Shown in pieces: positions 1 to 10,033 of a stretch of DNA of 64,000 nt. This DNA comes from Thereva unica. Taxonomy: Eukaryota; Arthropoda; Insecta; Diptera; Therevidae. The stretch is from the NCBI GenBank assembly GCA_949987705.1, contig OX465281.1:159168393-159232392 (forward strand), written 5' to 3'. The position numbers and the translations under genes were made by a program. Below the pieces are notes generated by a model. It was not told where the DNA came from, did no database searches, and worked only from the letters and a program-made list of their open reading frames with translations. The stretch's first letter is position 1. Each line of letters opens with the position of its first letter.

Positions 1-945
1 TGCTGCCTTTTATCACGCCGGACACTTCTCTTTACCTCCCGGTGTAATTGGGAGTACTCCCGTTCCAGTTGGTAACGTCTTTCGGGGACGCTTGTAGAGT
101 TTACGTTATTTTTTAGGGCTCTCCTGCGTTCTATTTTTTGCCAGGTTGTGTCCGAGATCCAGTGTTGCTGGTTTCTTGGGACATAACCGATGCTCATTTC
201 CGTAGCCGTCAATATTGCGCCCTTTGTCCTACTCCACAGCTCTTCAATATTTGTGTCGTCAGAAACGTTGTGCTGGTTTAATATTTGTTGTAGGTTTCCA
301 GCAAATTCCCGCTTTTTACCGCTCTCCCGCAGAAGGTCTACGTTGAACCGTCTACGGTTTATAGCATCGTACGTTTCTGATTGCGGCGATTTTAAGGCGA
401 ATAGTTGCTACAACCAAATGGTGGTCGCTTCCAGTATCCGCTCCCCTAAAACTCCTGACATCCTCAAGAATAGCTCTCCATCTGCGGCTGACGGCCACAT
501 GATCTATCTGATTTCTCGTTCTACCATCGGGCGATACCCAGGTCTCTTTGTGTATTTTCTTGTGACAAAAGTAAGTTCCACCTACCATGAGTTGGTGGGA
601 GCTACAGAAGTCAACGAAAAGCTCACCATTGTTATTGGTAACTTGGCTTAGACCTTGATTTCCAATTGTTTGTTCAAGGCCGGTGTTGTCACGGCCGATC
701 TGTGCGTTTAAGTCACCCATTAATACAATGATGTCTCCCCTTGGAATAGAGCGAAAAACCTCATTCAGCCGCAAATAGAACTCGTCTTTGATGTCATCTT
801 CAGCGTCTTCAGTTGGAGCATAGCATTGGACTACCGTAGTACTTCTTAGTCTGGTACGCAGGCGCACGGTAATAATCCTCTCAGAAACTGGTGACCAGCT
901 AATGAGGCTGGACCTGGCTTCTTTGGTGAGTATTGTAGCGGTCGC
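1..945 (-). pseudogene. RTE-type non-LTR retrotransposon fragment, C-terminal half of endonuclease domain
   Basis: Reading leftwards from about 945, the frame encodes the middle and end of an apurinic-type (EEP) endonuclease as found in RTE-clade retrotransposons. The longest open stretch is 352-867. Visible motifs are VVQCYAPTE, a catalytic-type MGDLNAQIG, the NQIDHVAVSRRWR stretch and a terminal GSDHHLVVA (the S/T-D-H catalytic motif). Downstream (350-1) the frame continues as a decayed linker with stop codons, and no reverse transcriptase is reached before the window edge. The 5' part of the same domain lies at 1431-1813, so the gene is split by a short insertion. Family assignment is by motif. 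The same clade is represented at 49077-49547. It is non-functional as it stands. Confidence 0.75.
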
Positions 946-1430
946 TACGCATTAATTTTGTTGTTATCTTATTGCGAGTTTAATTTTCTAATTTAAATAC
1001 GTGTACTTACAATTTTGGAGTACAGTGTGCGTTACGTCATTTTCACTACTACTTTGGAAATACACTCTAGGGAAATCACAATCACGTACGCTTACACTGT
1101 ACAAGTATTAAATGTATTCAAACATAGATACACTGATTCATTGTCATGAAAAATAAAAAATAGAAATGTATTAGTTTTACGTTAATAGTCTAACTGAATA
1201 GTCTTATTATGTGGTGTTCATTGTCAGTATACATTAATTGTCGTAGTATAAGTTTTCATTGATGAAATAAAAAAAAACTTTCGGTTATATAATTTAACCG
1301 CCGTTTTAAAATAAAGTCGTTAAATTTAAAACTTAAATAAATGTTTAAAAAAATAAGAGAATCCGGGAAAATCGTAATAAAAGAATAAATTAAATAAAAA
1401 CATAATTTATTTATCCTAACTGCAAATTTT
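946..1430. mobile_element. AT-rich insertion splitting the RTE-type endonuclease
   Basis: About 485 bp of very AT-rich sequence without coding potential separates two collinear pieces of one endonuclease frame. It holds poly-A/poly-T runs and no terminal inverted repeat that could be fixed by eye. It is called an insertion because coding similarity stops on one side and resumes on the other. A deletion combined with a different insertion is also possible. The boundaries are good to roughly 20 bp. Confidence 0.45.
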
Positions 1431-1813
1431 TATGAAGTTGAGAGGAATTTCGTTATACTCTAAAAGCGCATTCAGGAGTCGCTCCTCCCACTTCAAGTAT
1501 TACACCAACGCCACTCCTACGGCTTTCAGTTTCGTTTCTCCCAGAATACAAAAAGGACTCACCATTTGGGCAGATATGTTCCCCCGCATCGGGCTATCTG
1601 TTCTCGCTAAGTCCCATGATTTTGATTTTATATCGATTCATCTCGTTGAGGACTTCATCCAGCCGTCCCTCAGCCAGCAGTGTTCTCACATTCCATGATC
1701 CGATTCGTGTCCTTGTTCGAAAAGCAAAGGTCGTCGTCGTGTTGTCCATCCGGGTCCGGGGCATTGTTTGCCGATTCGTAGCAATGGTGTTTTTTATGGG
1801 AGCGGGTTGCTAA
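1431..1813 (-). pseudogene. RTE-type endonuclease, N-terminal piece
   Basis: On the minus strand this reads through IGSWNVRTLLAEGRLDEV, the classical first motif of the endonuclease of RTE-type elements (N-V-R-T-L). It runs on through LNEMNRYKI to a degenerate SGVGV-type block before hitting the AT-rich insertion. One in-frame stop is seen after GLSENR. The piece is collinear with the C-terminal fragment at 1-945. The GC content and codon pattern differ sharply from the inserted sequence. It is inactive. Confidence 0.7.
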
Positions 1814-2140
1814 CCCTCAGCCCAACCGACTTAAAACTCTGTTTTGTGGCGCAGAGAGCTCGCCATTCGCTCGTCTCCCGTTAGCTCCTTCCGAAGAAGT
1901 ACCCCAGGGGGCACCGCGGGGAGGTGGGATTAGGACTTGCTAATAGGTCTGCTAGGTGTTCGTCTGCAGTGACTTTTCTCGGGGTTTGGCAGAGGTGGCA
2001 AATCGGGTACCACCACTTTCCGAGGTCTTTGTTAGCCGTTTGCCCCCCAATAGTAGCCAATAAAAACCATCCATTAACTTGGTATTTTTCGAGATAAGAA
2101 TTTTGTACAGATGAAGTGCCTCAAAGAACGGATACATGGG
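1814..2140 (-). other. Probable 5' leader of the RTE-type element
   Basis: This is GC-richer sequence immediately upstream of the endonuclease start on the minus strand. It has no credible reading frame. It is interpreted as the 5' untranslated region of the same retrotransposon because it is contiguous with the N-terminal motif and unlike the AT-rich flanks. The outer boundary lies near 2140, where a satellite monomer starts. Confidence 0.4.
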
Positions 2141-2149
2141 TCTTGAGAC

Positions 2150-2290
2150 GGCTGCTATGGATCTAACGTATATTGAGTATACTACATTGCTTATTATATT
2201 CTACTTATCATACCCTTTCATTTGATATCCTTGTCGAGGGGGTTGTGAAGAAAGTGGTACCCTGCCCTCTTGAGACGGCTGCCATGGATC
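2150..2290 (-). repeat. Isolated copy of the 128-bp satellite unit (reverse orientation)
   Basis: This is a little over one unit of the same repeat that is arrayed at 13978-14960, here reverse-complemented. Shared landmarks are ATTGAGTATACTA, CTACTTATCATACC, GGGGTTGTGAAGAAA and two GCYATGGATC boxes 127 bp apart (2157 and 2284). It ends directly against a stem-loop element at 2293. It is probably a fragment of a Helitron like the one at 13833-15075. Confidence 0.75.
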
Positions 2291-2292
2291 AG

Positions 2293-2441
2293 TTTAGTTT
2301 CAATAGCGTCATGGCCTACCTATGGTTTGACAGCTGCGTAAATTTGAAATTTTCATTAAATGTAATGATTTAATTTAATAACAAATTTACATTTACGAAG
2401 CTGTCACACAATAGGTAGGTCATGAAGCTATTGAAACTAAA
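2293..2441. mobile_element. MITE-like stem-loop of about 150 bp
   Basis: The left arm (2293-2345) and right arm (2389-2441) are inverted copies of about 50 bp with a few mismatches. Both contain GTTTCAATAGC, ATGRCCTACCTAT and TGACAGC. The loop is about 43 bp and AT-rich. There is no coding capacity. The size and structure suit a miniature inverted-repeat element or a fold-back. No target duplication could be recognised. Confidence 0.7.
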
Positions 2442-3689
2442 ATGAAGTGAAAATTCCTAAAATTACAATTTTTTTTTTTGGATTTTTCAGCTGTTTTTTG
2501 GTTAAAGGTATAAAAAATAGCCTACGACCTATTCTTAGACCTACCAAATATACACAAAAAATTTCATACAAATCAGTCAACCCGTTTCGGAGGAGTTCGG
2601 TAACAAACACTGTGACATGAGATTTTTATAGATATAGATGTGTGCAAATAGTTCAAAGTCCGAATGTCAAAAAAAAGAGAACAAATCTTAAAAGTAAATG
2701 TGTACCTATAAAACAATGTAAAAGAATAATTCCGTACTAAAATATCAAAAAAAAAATCTTAAAAGTAAAGAATGTATATAGTAATATAATATAATAATGT
2801 ATCAAAATCCTTCAAAACTAGAAAAAAATCAAAATAAAGCCTTAAAAGAAATATAATATTTTAAACCAACAAAATTAATATTAAAATATCAAAATATGTA
2901 ATCTATTATCCAAATTCTTCTCCGAAATGTAATGTAATAAAACCGTTCCAGATGAAATAGTTTATTTTGTTGTTGTATATGTTGGTCTCTTGATTGAAAT
3001 CGGTGTTTTGTTGTTGTTATAACCCAAAGTTTAATTTTTTAGTTTCAGGTCGTATTAAAAAAAAATCCCTTTTCAGCTAGAATTTTAGTCTGTCGAATTT
3101 GGTTTTTACTTTTCTATTGTTCTTTGCTCATCAAAAGACTGCTTTTATTTGAAATGAAATCTAATTCACTGGGAATGATAAGAGTTATAAGCACTTTTAA
3201 CTAATGCCAGCTTTGGATCGATTGATCTAAGTGCTGGTAATATATTATATATTGTTTTACTTATCTGGTAGTAGTTTGTCACGATATACTGATTTTAAAT
3301 AAAACACTTGTTTTATGGAGCAAATCCGTGTAAACTATGTATATGTACACCGCGTGCCCTTGTCGGGGTCACCAATTTTCTAACACTTGCTTCGTTATTA
3401 GTAATATTTATTTAGCACGTGTTATACTTATTATGTTTTACTATTAGTATTAACTTAACTGAGTTTTTAAGTTTAATGACACTTATTTTATTTCCTATTA
3501 TTTATTTATATTATTTATTCTTTATATTTATTTTCTTCTGGGTTTTTTGTTTTTTATTTAAATCACTGTGTGGACGCCGTAGTGCAAGCACGAGGATCTG
3601 AGAACAAAGTGAAGATGCCGGAAATTGGTTAGCTCACTATGGACGGGGGAAAACGGCAAGATCACTGAACTTTGCGTTCGGTGATCGAT
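2442..3689. other. Non-coding AT-rich stretch, transposon debris
   Basis: No gene is visible. Around 2500-2640 there is a block of the type found in many arthropod transposons (a conserved phrase around AATTTCATACAAATC, CCGTTTCGGAGGAGT and AACAAACACTGTGACA, ending in ATAGATATAGAT). The class could not be fixed. The rest consists of A/T homopolymer runs and low-complexity sequence. Confidence 0.4.
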
Positions 3690-4028
3690 TAGGCCCCCAT
3701 CCACGGTCAAACAAATCGTCAAACCAATTTTCGACAAACAGCGCACACATTTATGCTTTGACATTTTTGGCCATCAACGAGGAAAACTTTCTTCAAACAT
3801 CCCGAGCGACATTTCATATAATCTACTGTAAACAAAGCGAACTTTACATGGCACACGGGCAAAACTCACACACACATTTAAGCTGTTTGAAGGAAATATT
3901 AAACCAGACGAATATTTTCTTCAAACAGCGGCCAACTTCGAAAACTTGTATTTTATACACGCACACTTGCAATTTTTTCGATGTTGGCCAGGAATTTGAC
4001 GATTTGTTTGACCGTGGATGGGGGCCTA
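3690..4028. mobile_element. Fold-back / TIR element of about 340 bp
   Basis: Terminal inverted repeats of roughly 33 bp lie at 3690-3723 and 3996-4028. Each contains TAGGCCCCCATCCACGGTCA followed by AACAAATCGTCAA (shown in left-arm orientation). The interior has no convincing gene; short open frames cross it on both strands. This suits a non-autonomous DNA transposon. The superfamily and target duplication are not determined. Confidence 0.65.
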
Positions 4029-4081
4029 TTGAGTGTTCCGACTGATCGTTTTGATCGTGTCGGAAGTTGTTGTGTGACATT

Positions 4082-4110
4082 GCGTAAAGTTTGGTAATTA
4101 AACTTTACGC
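4082..4110. repeat. Perfect 11-bp inverted repeat
   Basis: GCGTAAAGTTT and its exact reverse complement are separated by 7 bp (GGTAATT). It is a small potential hairpin next to the TIR element. It may be the terminus of another transposon relic. No function can be assigned. Confidence 0.55.
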
Positions 4111-4153
4111 GGTCACTACAGTACCATAACCATAGGTTATACGGTTACAAAAA

Positions 4154-4310
4154 TACAGGGTGATATGTAAAACTTTAGCAAAAAAAAATCAAAACGCCCT
4201 AGCGGCTAAACCGTTACGATCCCCCCCCCCCACCCATACGATTTTTTGTTCGTCTATCCAAGACCTATCCACAGCCGGCCGCTTTGTAAGTTTATGTGGG
4301 ACACCCTGTA
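4154..4310. mobile_element. Small element with TACAGGGTG / CACCCTGTA ends
   Basis: A 157-bp segment is bounded by TACAGGGTG at 4154 and its inverse CACCCTGTA ending at 4310. A run of C residues lies inside it, and TA-rich sequence flanks its right end. It is consistent with a tiny non-autonomous DNA element. A similar ACAGGGTG end occurs near 18222. The short repeat length makes this tentative. Confidence 0.4.
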
Positions 4311-4424
4311 TATATATATTTTTATATAGTTTATTTTTTTATATATTATTATTTTTGCATAATTTTAGGAAAAATTATATTAAAAATGTAAATAAGATTC
4401 TAACCTTAAAAAAAATTAATGGTC

Positions 4425-5723
4425 GTGGATGTGAAGTATCACGTCCGTATTTTAACGTGACAACGTCTATTAATTTGAAAGTGACAACGTCTGTTATTAC
4501 TTTTGTATTATTTTCTTAATTAATAAATTATATATTTCGAAGCAAATTTTTTGTTGTTGTCTGCGGGACATTTTCACACGCGCGTCCTATCTTAAACCGA
4601 TTTAATAGACGTTGTCACGTCAATAAGGTGAATGAATGTATTTTTCCCGTGTAGAGGATATATTAACGAAAATTTTGAGCCATTAACCACCCCCCTAACA
4701 TGTATGGGGGCGGAGATATGATTTTTTTTGTGTGCGGGACATTGTCCGGGACATTTTCACACGCGCGTCCTATCTTAAACCGATTTAATAGACGTTGTCA
4801 CGTCAATAAGGTGAATGAATGTATTTTTCCCGTGTAGAGGATAAATTAACGAAAATTTTGAGCCATTAACCACCCCCCTAACATGTATGGGGGCGGAGAT
4901 ATGATTTTTTGTTGTGTGCGGGACATTGTCCGGGACATTTTCACACGCGCGTCCTATCTTAAACCGATATAATAGACGTTGTCACGTCGATAAGGTGAAT
5001 GAATGTATTTTTCCCGTGTATAGGATAAATTAACGAAAATTTTGAGCCATTAACCACCCCCCTAACATGTACGGGGGCGGAGATATGATTTTTTTTGTGT
5101 GCGGGACATTGTCCGGGACATTTTCACACGCGCGTCCTATCTTAAACCGATTTAATAGACGTTGTCACGTCAATAAGGTGAATGAATGTATTTTTCCCGT
5201 CTAGAGGATAAATTAACGAAAATTTTGAGCCATTAACCACCCCCTAACATGTATGGGGGCGGAGATATGATTTTTTTTTGTGTGCGGGACATTGTCCGGG
5301 ACATTTTCACACGCGCGTCCTATCATAAACCGATTTAATAGACGTTGTCACGTCAATAAGGTGAATGAATGTATTTTTCCCGTGTAGAGGATAAATTAAC
5401 GAATATTTTGAGCCATTAACCACCCCCCTAACATGTATGGGGGCGGAGATATGATTTTTTTTGTGTGCGTTACATTGTGCGGGACATTTTTACACGCGCG
5501 CCCTATCTTAAACCGATTTAATAGACGTTGTCACGTCAATAAGGTGAATGAATGTATTTTTCCCGTGTAGAGGATAAATTAACGAATATTTTGAGCCATT
5601 AACCACCCCCTAACATGTATGGGGGCGGAGATATGATTTTTTTTTTGTGTGCGGGACATTGTGCGGGACATTTTTACACGCGCGTCCTATCTTAAACCGA
5701 TTTAATAGACGTTGTCACGTCAA
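4425..5723 (-). mobile_element. Non-autonomous Helentron (Helitron2-type) with tandem-repeat body
   Basis: Read on the minus strand, the element begins at about 5723 with TTGACGTGACAACGTC followed by TATTAAA. This is the 5' terminus also seen at 13474 and 49872 on the plus strand. It ends near 4425 with GACGTTGTCACGTTAAAATA, matching the 3' ends at about 15150 and 57000. The 5' and 3' ends are therefore short asymmetric inverted repeats, a known feature of Helentron/Helitron2 elements. The interior is the 183-bp array annotated separately, and no Rep, helicase or other gene is present. The exact 3' end is uncertain by about 15 bp. Confidence 0.65.
4600..5723 (-). repeat. 183-bp tandem array containing a Helentron 5' terminus in every unit
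   Basis: Units start near 4601, 4784, 4968, 5151, 5333, 5516 and 5701, a period of 182-185 bp. Each unit contains GACGTTGTCACGTCAATAAG, a GTGAATGAATGTATTTTTCC block, CATGTATGGGGGCGGAGATA and CACACGCGCGTCCTATC. The GACGTTGTCACGTC motif is the reverse complement of the Helentron left end. Units are very similar, with only scattered substitutions and homopolymer length changes, implying recent amplification or homogenisation. Confidence 0.9.
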
Positions 5724-6450
5724 AAAGAAAGAAAGTAGAAACAAAAAAAGACAAAAACCCGAGAATCAAAATATATTAAATATGTTACCATGTACAAAGG
5801 GAAACAGCAACACAGCGGATGTTACAATAAAAAAAACAACAAAGAAAAAAAGAAAACACAATGATTTCTTTGTCACGAAAACACAATGAATTCTTTGTTG
5901 CACAACTTTACAAAACTTTAAAAACTACAAATCCCAGTTAATTAACAACTTTTTAAAAAACAAGAATAAAAAACGAGTAAAATTTTGGGATTATTAAAAC
6001 AAAAACGATAAATAAAACAAATTAAAATAAGGAAAAAAACACAATTGCATTCACCGACAACTGACAGATGACTGAAATTAATCAACTACGTGAAATGGTT
6101 CAACATTTAGAAACAGAAAAGGAACATCTGGAAATTGAGTTACAAATCTTTAACATTCATGCTTTATCCAGCTTAGAAGATAAGATGAAGCAAATTGTAC
6201 TTCAATTAGATACACAAAATATTGAAATTGCTGAATTAAAAAAACGTTTAGCAGTAGTTAAATCACAAGAAGCTGAACATAACCAAACCGGAAGTAGTAG
6301 TAATGCATCATCAAGTGATGACAATCTTGCACTTTCTTAACGGGGAATTGTTTTCTACGTCCTATAGTTTCAGGAAATTGCGGTTCATATCGGGATTTCC
6401 AGTAGTCACCGAAAAATTTGTTCTTTTTGATCAAGTCTTACAAGTACTTA
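5724..6450. other. A-rich sequence around the coiled-coil frame
   Basis: From 5724 to 6060 the DNA is strongly A-rich on the plus strand, with no gene of known type. After the small frame, 6341-6450 holds unremarkable unique-looking sequence up to the TTA duplicated by the MITE. Confidence 0.4.
6068..6340 (+). CDS. Small hypothetical coiled-coil protein (90 residues)
   Basis: The frame starts with a normal ATG and encodes a heptad-rich, acidic/basic protein: INQLREMVQHLETEKEHLEI, then further leucine/isoleucine heptads to about residue 65. A Ser/Asn-rich tail follows (GSSSNASSSDDN). The composition is that of a real coiled coil rather than random AT-rich translation. No family is recognised. 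It could be a gag-like or accessory frame of an unrecognised transposon, or a chance frame. No promoter or partner gene is evident. It is bounded on the left by the Helentron and on the right by a MITE. Confidence 0.3.
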   Translation: MTEINQLREMVQHLETEKEHLEIELQIFNIHALSSLEDKMKQIVLQLDTQNIEIAELKKRLAVVKSQEAEHNQTGSSSNASSSDDNLALS

Positions 6451-6750
6451 ACAATGGGCGCATCCAGCGCACTTAGCGGAAAAGCCGCTTAGCTGGACAG
6501 CACAGCGTAAAAAGTAACTCAGCGATATGTGTCGGCTGGATGGGTAGCTGAGTTAAAATTTATTTTGACAGCTAAATTTTTTTTCTATTTTAAATCACTA
6601 CACTCACTATCGCTGAGCTACTTAGCATAAAATTGTTACGCTGAGAAATTTACCAGCCGCTGAGCTAAGCTGCTTAGTTCAGCTAGCCATCCAACGAGCT
6701 CAGCACTTAGCCGCTACTCAGCCGCTGAGTACGCTGGATGCGCCCATTGA
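6451..6750. mobile_element. 300-bp MITE, PIF/Harbinger-like, with TTA target duplication
   Basis: Terminal inverted repeats CAATGGGCGCATCCAGCG (6452-6469) and its exact inverse (6732-6749) bound a non-coding element. TTA flanks it on both sides (6448-6450 and 6751-6753), the 3-bp duplication typical of PIF/Harbinger elements. The interior is rich in GCTGAG/CTTAGC subrepeats. There are no open frames of interest. Confidence 0.8.
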
Positions 6751-6934
6751 TTAGTTTTGCTAATATCTCCGGAAAGCTTTGGAATTTCCAAAGCACAGCG
6801 TTTAACGCAGTAGACTTATTCATGATTGGCCCTCATACTAAGACCCCACATAGGAGCATTGGACGGACAATCGCTGTATATAAGAGTTAACCCTTCTAGC
6901 ACAGAAGGCGCACTTTTCAGTTAAGCATGAAAAT

Positions 6935-7007
6935 CTATATATACATACACATACACACATATATATATATATAAATATATATATGTATATATATATACAT
7001 ATATAGA
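6935..7007. repeat. TA-rich microsatellite
   Basis: A run of TATATA with CA and GTA interruptions is flanked by two similar copies of CAGAAGGCGCACTT (near 6903 and 7027). It lies just downstream of the 3' end of the CR1-group element and may be its 3' tail. Confidence 0.75.
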
Positions 7008-7174
7008 GTTTCTCTTCTAACGCAGAAGGCGCACTTCCCAGCATGGCTGGGAAATTTTACCACTGCCGTGGCTCAGCTGAGACATGCAAACATAAAATAT
7101 TAAAAACATAAAAGTTCAAAAACATTAAACAGAGAAGCATGCAAAACTAATAAGGGAGTGAGGCACGCAGAGAG

Positions 7175-10033
7175 TCACGCCACATTGAGAAGTGTCCTTT
7201 TAAGGACAACTTCACTGGTTAGCAAGCTAAACACACTCCTATTGTTGTTAGTATTTATAAGCATGCGATTAACGGGTTCGAACATGCCATAATTGGTGTT
7301 AGAGGAATTAATGTGCAAGAGAGGTTCACCTCTCAGGTTGTAGTTATTCACTCTAAATGACGCGCGGTTTCTTAAGAAACCAGAGTCCACCTTGTCATTC
7401 ATCAGTCGATGAACGAATATAACGTCAGCGACCTCACGGCGCTTATGGAGGGAGCTTAAGTTGAGCAATTTAAGTCTGTTCTCATAAGGCGGAAGAGCGA
7501 GTGGGTCATCCCACGGGAGGTGGCTGAGTGCAAACCGGACGAACTTCCTTTGAACCGATTCGATTCTACTAACATGGGAGGAGTAGTAAGGAGACCATAC
7601 CTGGGAAGCGTAGTCAAGCAAAGGCCTAACCAAGGATACGTACAGGTGTTTAGTGACGAGGGGGTTGTTGAACTCTTTGGACCATCTTTTTATAAATCCC
7701 AGGACTGAATTGCCCTTGGAGGAGATATAATTGATGTGGGTGGAGAAATCCAACTTACTTTCTAACCTAACCCCAAGATCGATTACAGATTCAGTACGGG
7801 AGACCTTGTTGTCAAGGAAAGTATAGTCATAAGTTATAACACCACGTTTCCTACAAAAAGTCATGATCTCGCATTTACTAATATTAAGCACAAGGTTGTT
7901 GTTGGAACACCAAGAATAGAAGGTGTTTAGATCTGCTTGCAGAAGTTTGCAATCCTCTATACTCCTTATGTGGCGATACAGTTTGATGTCATCAGCGTAA
8001 ATAAGGATTTTACAGTGCCTTAGCAGTGTAACAATATCGTCAATCGATAAAATAAAAAGAAGAGGGCCAAGATGACTGCCTTGCGGGACTCCAGAGGACG
8101 CTTCGATATTCTTCGATTTGACTCCGCGGAATAGAACCTGATAGGTTCTATCGGCTAAGTACGACTGGAACCAATCCACAAGGGCATGCGGAAAGCCTAA
8201 TTTCTTTAGTTTAAGAACTATAATAGAGTGGGAGAGCTTGTCGAAAGCCTTACTAAAATCTGTATAGACACAATCAGTTTGGCAGCCAGTGACAAAGCCT
8301 CTAATTGTGTGTGAAGAGAACTCCAGTAAATTAGTAGTAGTGGAACGGGCTGCAAGAAAACCATGTTGGTTTGTTGAGATAAGCCTCTTACAGATAGGGG
8401 CGATAGCAGAATAAATAATAGATTCGAAGAGTTTTGGTATAGACGACAACTTCGCAATTGGCCTATAATTAGATATTTCGTTTTTACAGCCTTTCTTATG
8501 GACAGGTATTATAAAAGAGTTCTTCCATAAGGTTGGGAAGCGCCCTTTATTTAGGGATTTTTGAAATAAACAAAGAAGAGGAGACAGTAGGGCCCCTGCA
8601 CAGGATTTTAGAACAGCTGGAGGGACTCCATCAGGGCCGGACGAAAAATCTTGTGGAAGTTCATTTATATGTTTCGAGATATCATCCCTGGTTATAGACA
8701 GGGAAAAGTTTTGAGCCGTTTGGATTGCATTGATATGTCGAAAATTGTCTTCATCTGGTTGGAATATAGGGGACGAGAAAGATTTGAGGAAGAACGATGC
8801 AAAATTTTCACAAATTTCGGCTGAATTAGAACTAAGGGAGTTCTCGTATTGCATGGTGTAAGGATAATTATCAACTTTTTTCTTTGTGTTGATAAATTGA
8901 AAGAATGCTCTGGGATCACCATACACTTTACCTTCCATGTTTCTGAGGTACTCTTTATAGAGGGTTTCGGAGAGAGCATGAAATTGGTCATAGCAATTGA
9001 GAAATGCATCGAAACTCGCAGTGTCTTTCTTCTTCAGGTAGGTTTTCCAGAGTTTATTCTTCAGGTTTTTGGTACGTCTCAACTCGGAGTTGTACCACGG
9101 TGGGGATGATCTGGACGATTTTAACGGCTCGATAGGTACACAGGATGCGAAAGTTTCATACAGGACGGAGTAAAATCTGGCTACATCGACATCCAACTCA
9201 TTAGGTGAGAGCAACCAATTGAAATCGACCGAAGTGAGCTTGGATGACAGTTCCTCAAGGTTGGCTTTTTTAAAGTTAAAGGTAAAGGTTGACTCCTCTG
9301 GGATTGGCTTATTGTTAAAGACAGAACAATAGCTCAGTAGAAGAGGAGGGTGATAATTATCGACAGGTGACAAGACAATTGAGCTAGGCTCAACATTCAT
9401 GTTGTCTGAGTCGGAAAAGAATACAAGATCTAACCGCCTTCCTAAAATATTATTCACACCGCTCATTTGGCACAAGCCGCAGGAAAATAAGGAATTCAGA
9501 AAGTTGGATTCCCTAGAGTTAAGGTTGTTTCCAGGAAGGTAGTTATCGTCATCATCGCAAGATACCCATTTAACATTGGGTAAGTTAAAATCACCTACAA
9601 GTAGGAGTTCATCTTTGGAATCCATCATATCTTGGATATGATTTATGCAAGTGATTAGAATATCATAGAGATTTTGACCTCTATCGTCAAGAGTGCTGAA
9701 CATATCTGGTGGGATGTAACAGCAGATTAAAAATAAGTTGTTATGAACAAGGGAGACTTTGAGAGCGAGGACCTCAATGTCTAAAGTGTTGGAAAAATCA
9801 GGAAGCGTTATTAAGCAGCAGTTGAGAAGGTTACTACATGCAAGTAGTACACCACCTCCACGAGCCTCCGAGTCAATATATCTATCCCTCCGAAAAACTT
9901 GGAAGGAAGAGTCGAAAAGTTCGGCATTAAGAATCCCACTGTATAGCCATGTTTCTGTGAAAGCGATTATATCGAAATCACTGGCCGAAGTCGACAGAAA
10001 CACATCTTGGGTTTTAGATCTGATTCCCCTCAC
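7175..10033 (-). CDS. ORF2 of a CR1-group non-LTR retrotransposon (endonuclease + reverse transcriptase)
   Basis: This is a single frame of about 950 residues. It would nick target DNA and reverse-transcribe the element's RNA at the break. The N-terminal EEP endonuclease shows VRGIRSKTQD, FTETWL and GDFNLPNVKW (about residue 148). The reverse transcriptase shows YRPIAKLSSIPKLFE, HGFLAARST, YTDFSKAFDKLSH (about 595), SGVPQGSHLGPLLF (about 648) and the catalytic YADD (about 678). There is no RNase H. The codon at 10033 is GTG inside the conserved phrase YYQNVRGIR, and the frame stays open upstream into ORF1 without an ATG. Translation therefore probably depends on ORF1 reading or reinitiation. 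No lesion is seen, so it may be active or recently active. Confidence 0.9.
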   Translation of the reverse strand: MRGIRSKTQDVFLSTSASDFDIIAFTETWLYSGILNAELFDSSFQVFRRDRYIDSEARGGGVLLACSNLLNCCLITLPDFSNTLDIEVLALKVSLVHNNLFLICCYIPPDMFSTLDDRGQNLYDILITCINHIQDMMDSKDELLLVGDFNLPNVKWVSCDDDDNYLPGNNLNSRESNFLNSLFSCGLCQMSGVNNILGRRLDLVFFSDSDNMNVEPSSIVLSPVDNYHPPLLLSYCSVFNNKPIPEESTFTFNFKKANLEELSSKLTSVDFNWLLSPNELDVDVARFYSVLYETFASCVPIEPLKSSRSSPPWYNSELRRTKNLKNKLWKTYLKKKDTASFDAFLNCYDQFHALSETLYKEYLRNMEGKVYGDPRAFFQFINTKKKVDNYPYTMQYENSLSSNSAEICENFASFFLKSFSSPIFQPDEDNFRHINAIQTAQNFSLSITRDDISKHINELPQDFSSGPDGVPPAVLKSCAGALLSPLLCLFQKSLNKGRFPTLWKNSFIIPVHKKGCKNEISNYRPIAKLSSIPKLFESIIYSAIAPICKRLISTNQHGFLAARSTTTNLLEFSSHTIRGFVTGCQTDCVYTDFSKAFDKLSHSIIVLKLKKLGFPHALVDWFQSYLADRTYQVLFRGVKSKNIEASSGVPQGSHLGPLLFILSIDDIVTLLRHCKILIYADDIKLYRHIRSIEDCKLLQADLNTFYSWCSNNNLVLNISKCEIMTFCRKRGVITYDYTFLDNKVSRTESVIDLGVRLESKLDFSTHINYISSKGNSVLGFIKRWSKEFNNPLVTKHLYVSLVRPLLDYASQVWSPYYSSHVSRIESVQRKFVRFALSHLPWDDPLALPPYENRLKLLNLSSLHKRREVADVIFVHRLMNDKVDSGFLRNRASFRVNNYNLRGEPLLHINSSNTNYGMFEPVNRMLINTNNNRSVFSLLTSEVVLKRTLLNVA

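Noticed and set aside
4600..5723. CRISPR-like array
   Set aside because: Units are contiguous 183-bp tandem repeats without unique spacers, in a eukaryotic context.
8849..9109. Plus-strand frames opposite the CR1 ORFs (also 10007-10453 and similar)
   Set aside because: Antisense shadows of the minus-strand ORF1/ORF2, with no recognisable protein motifs.
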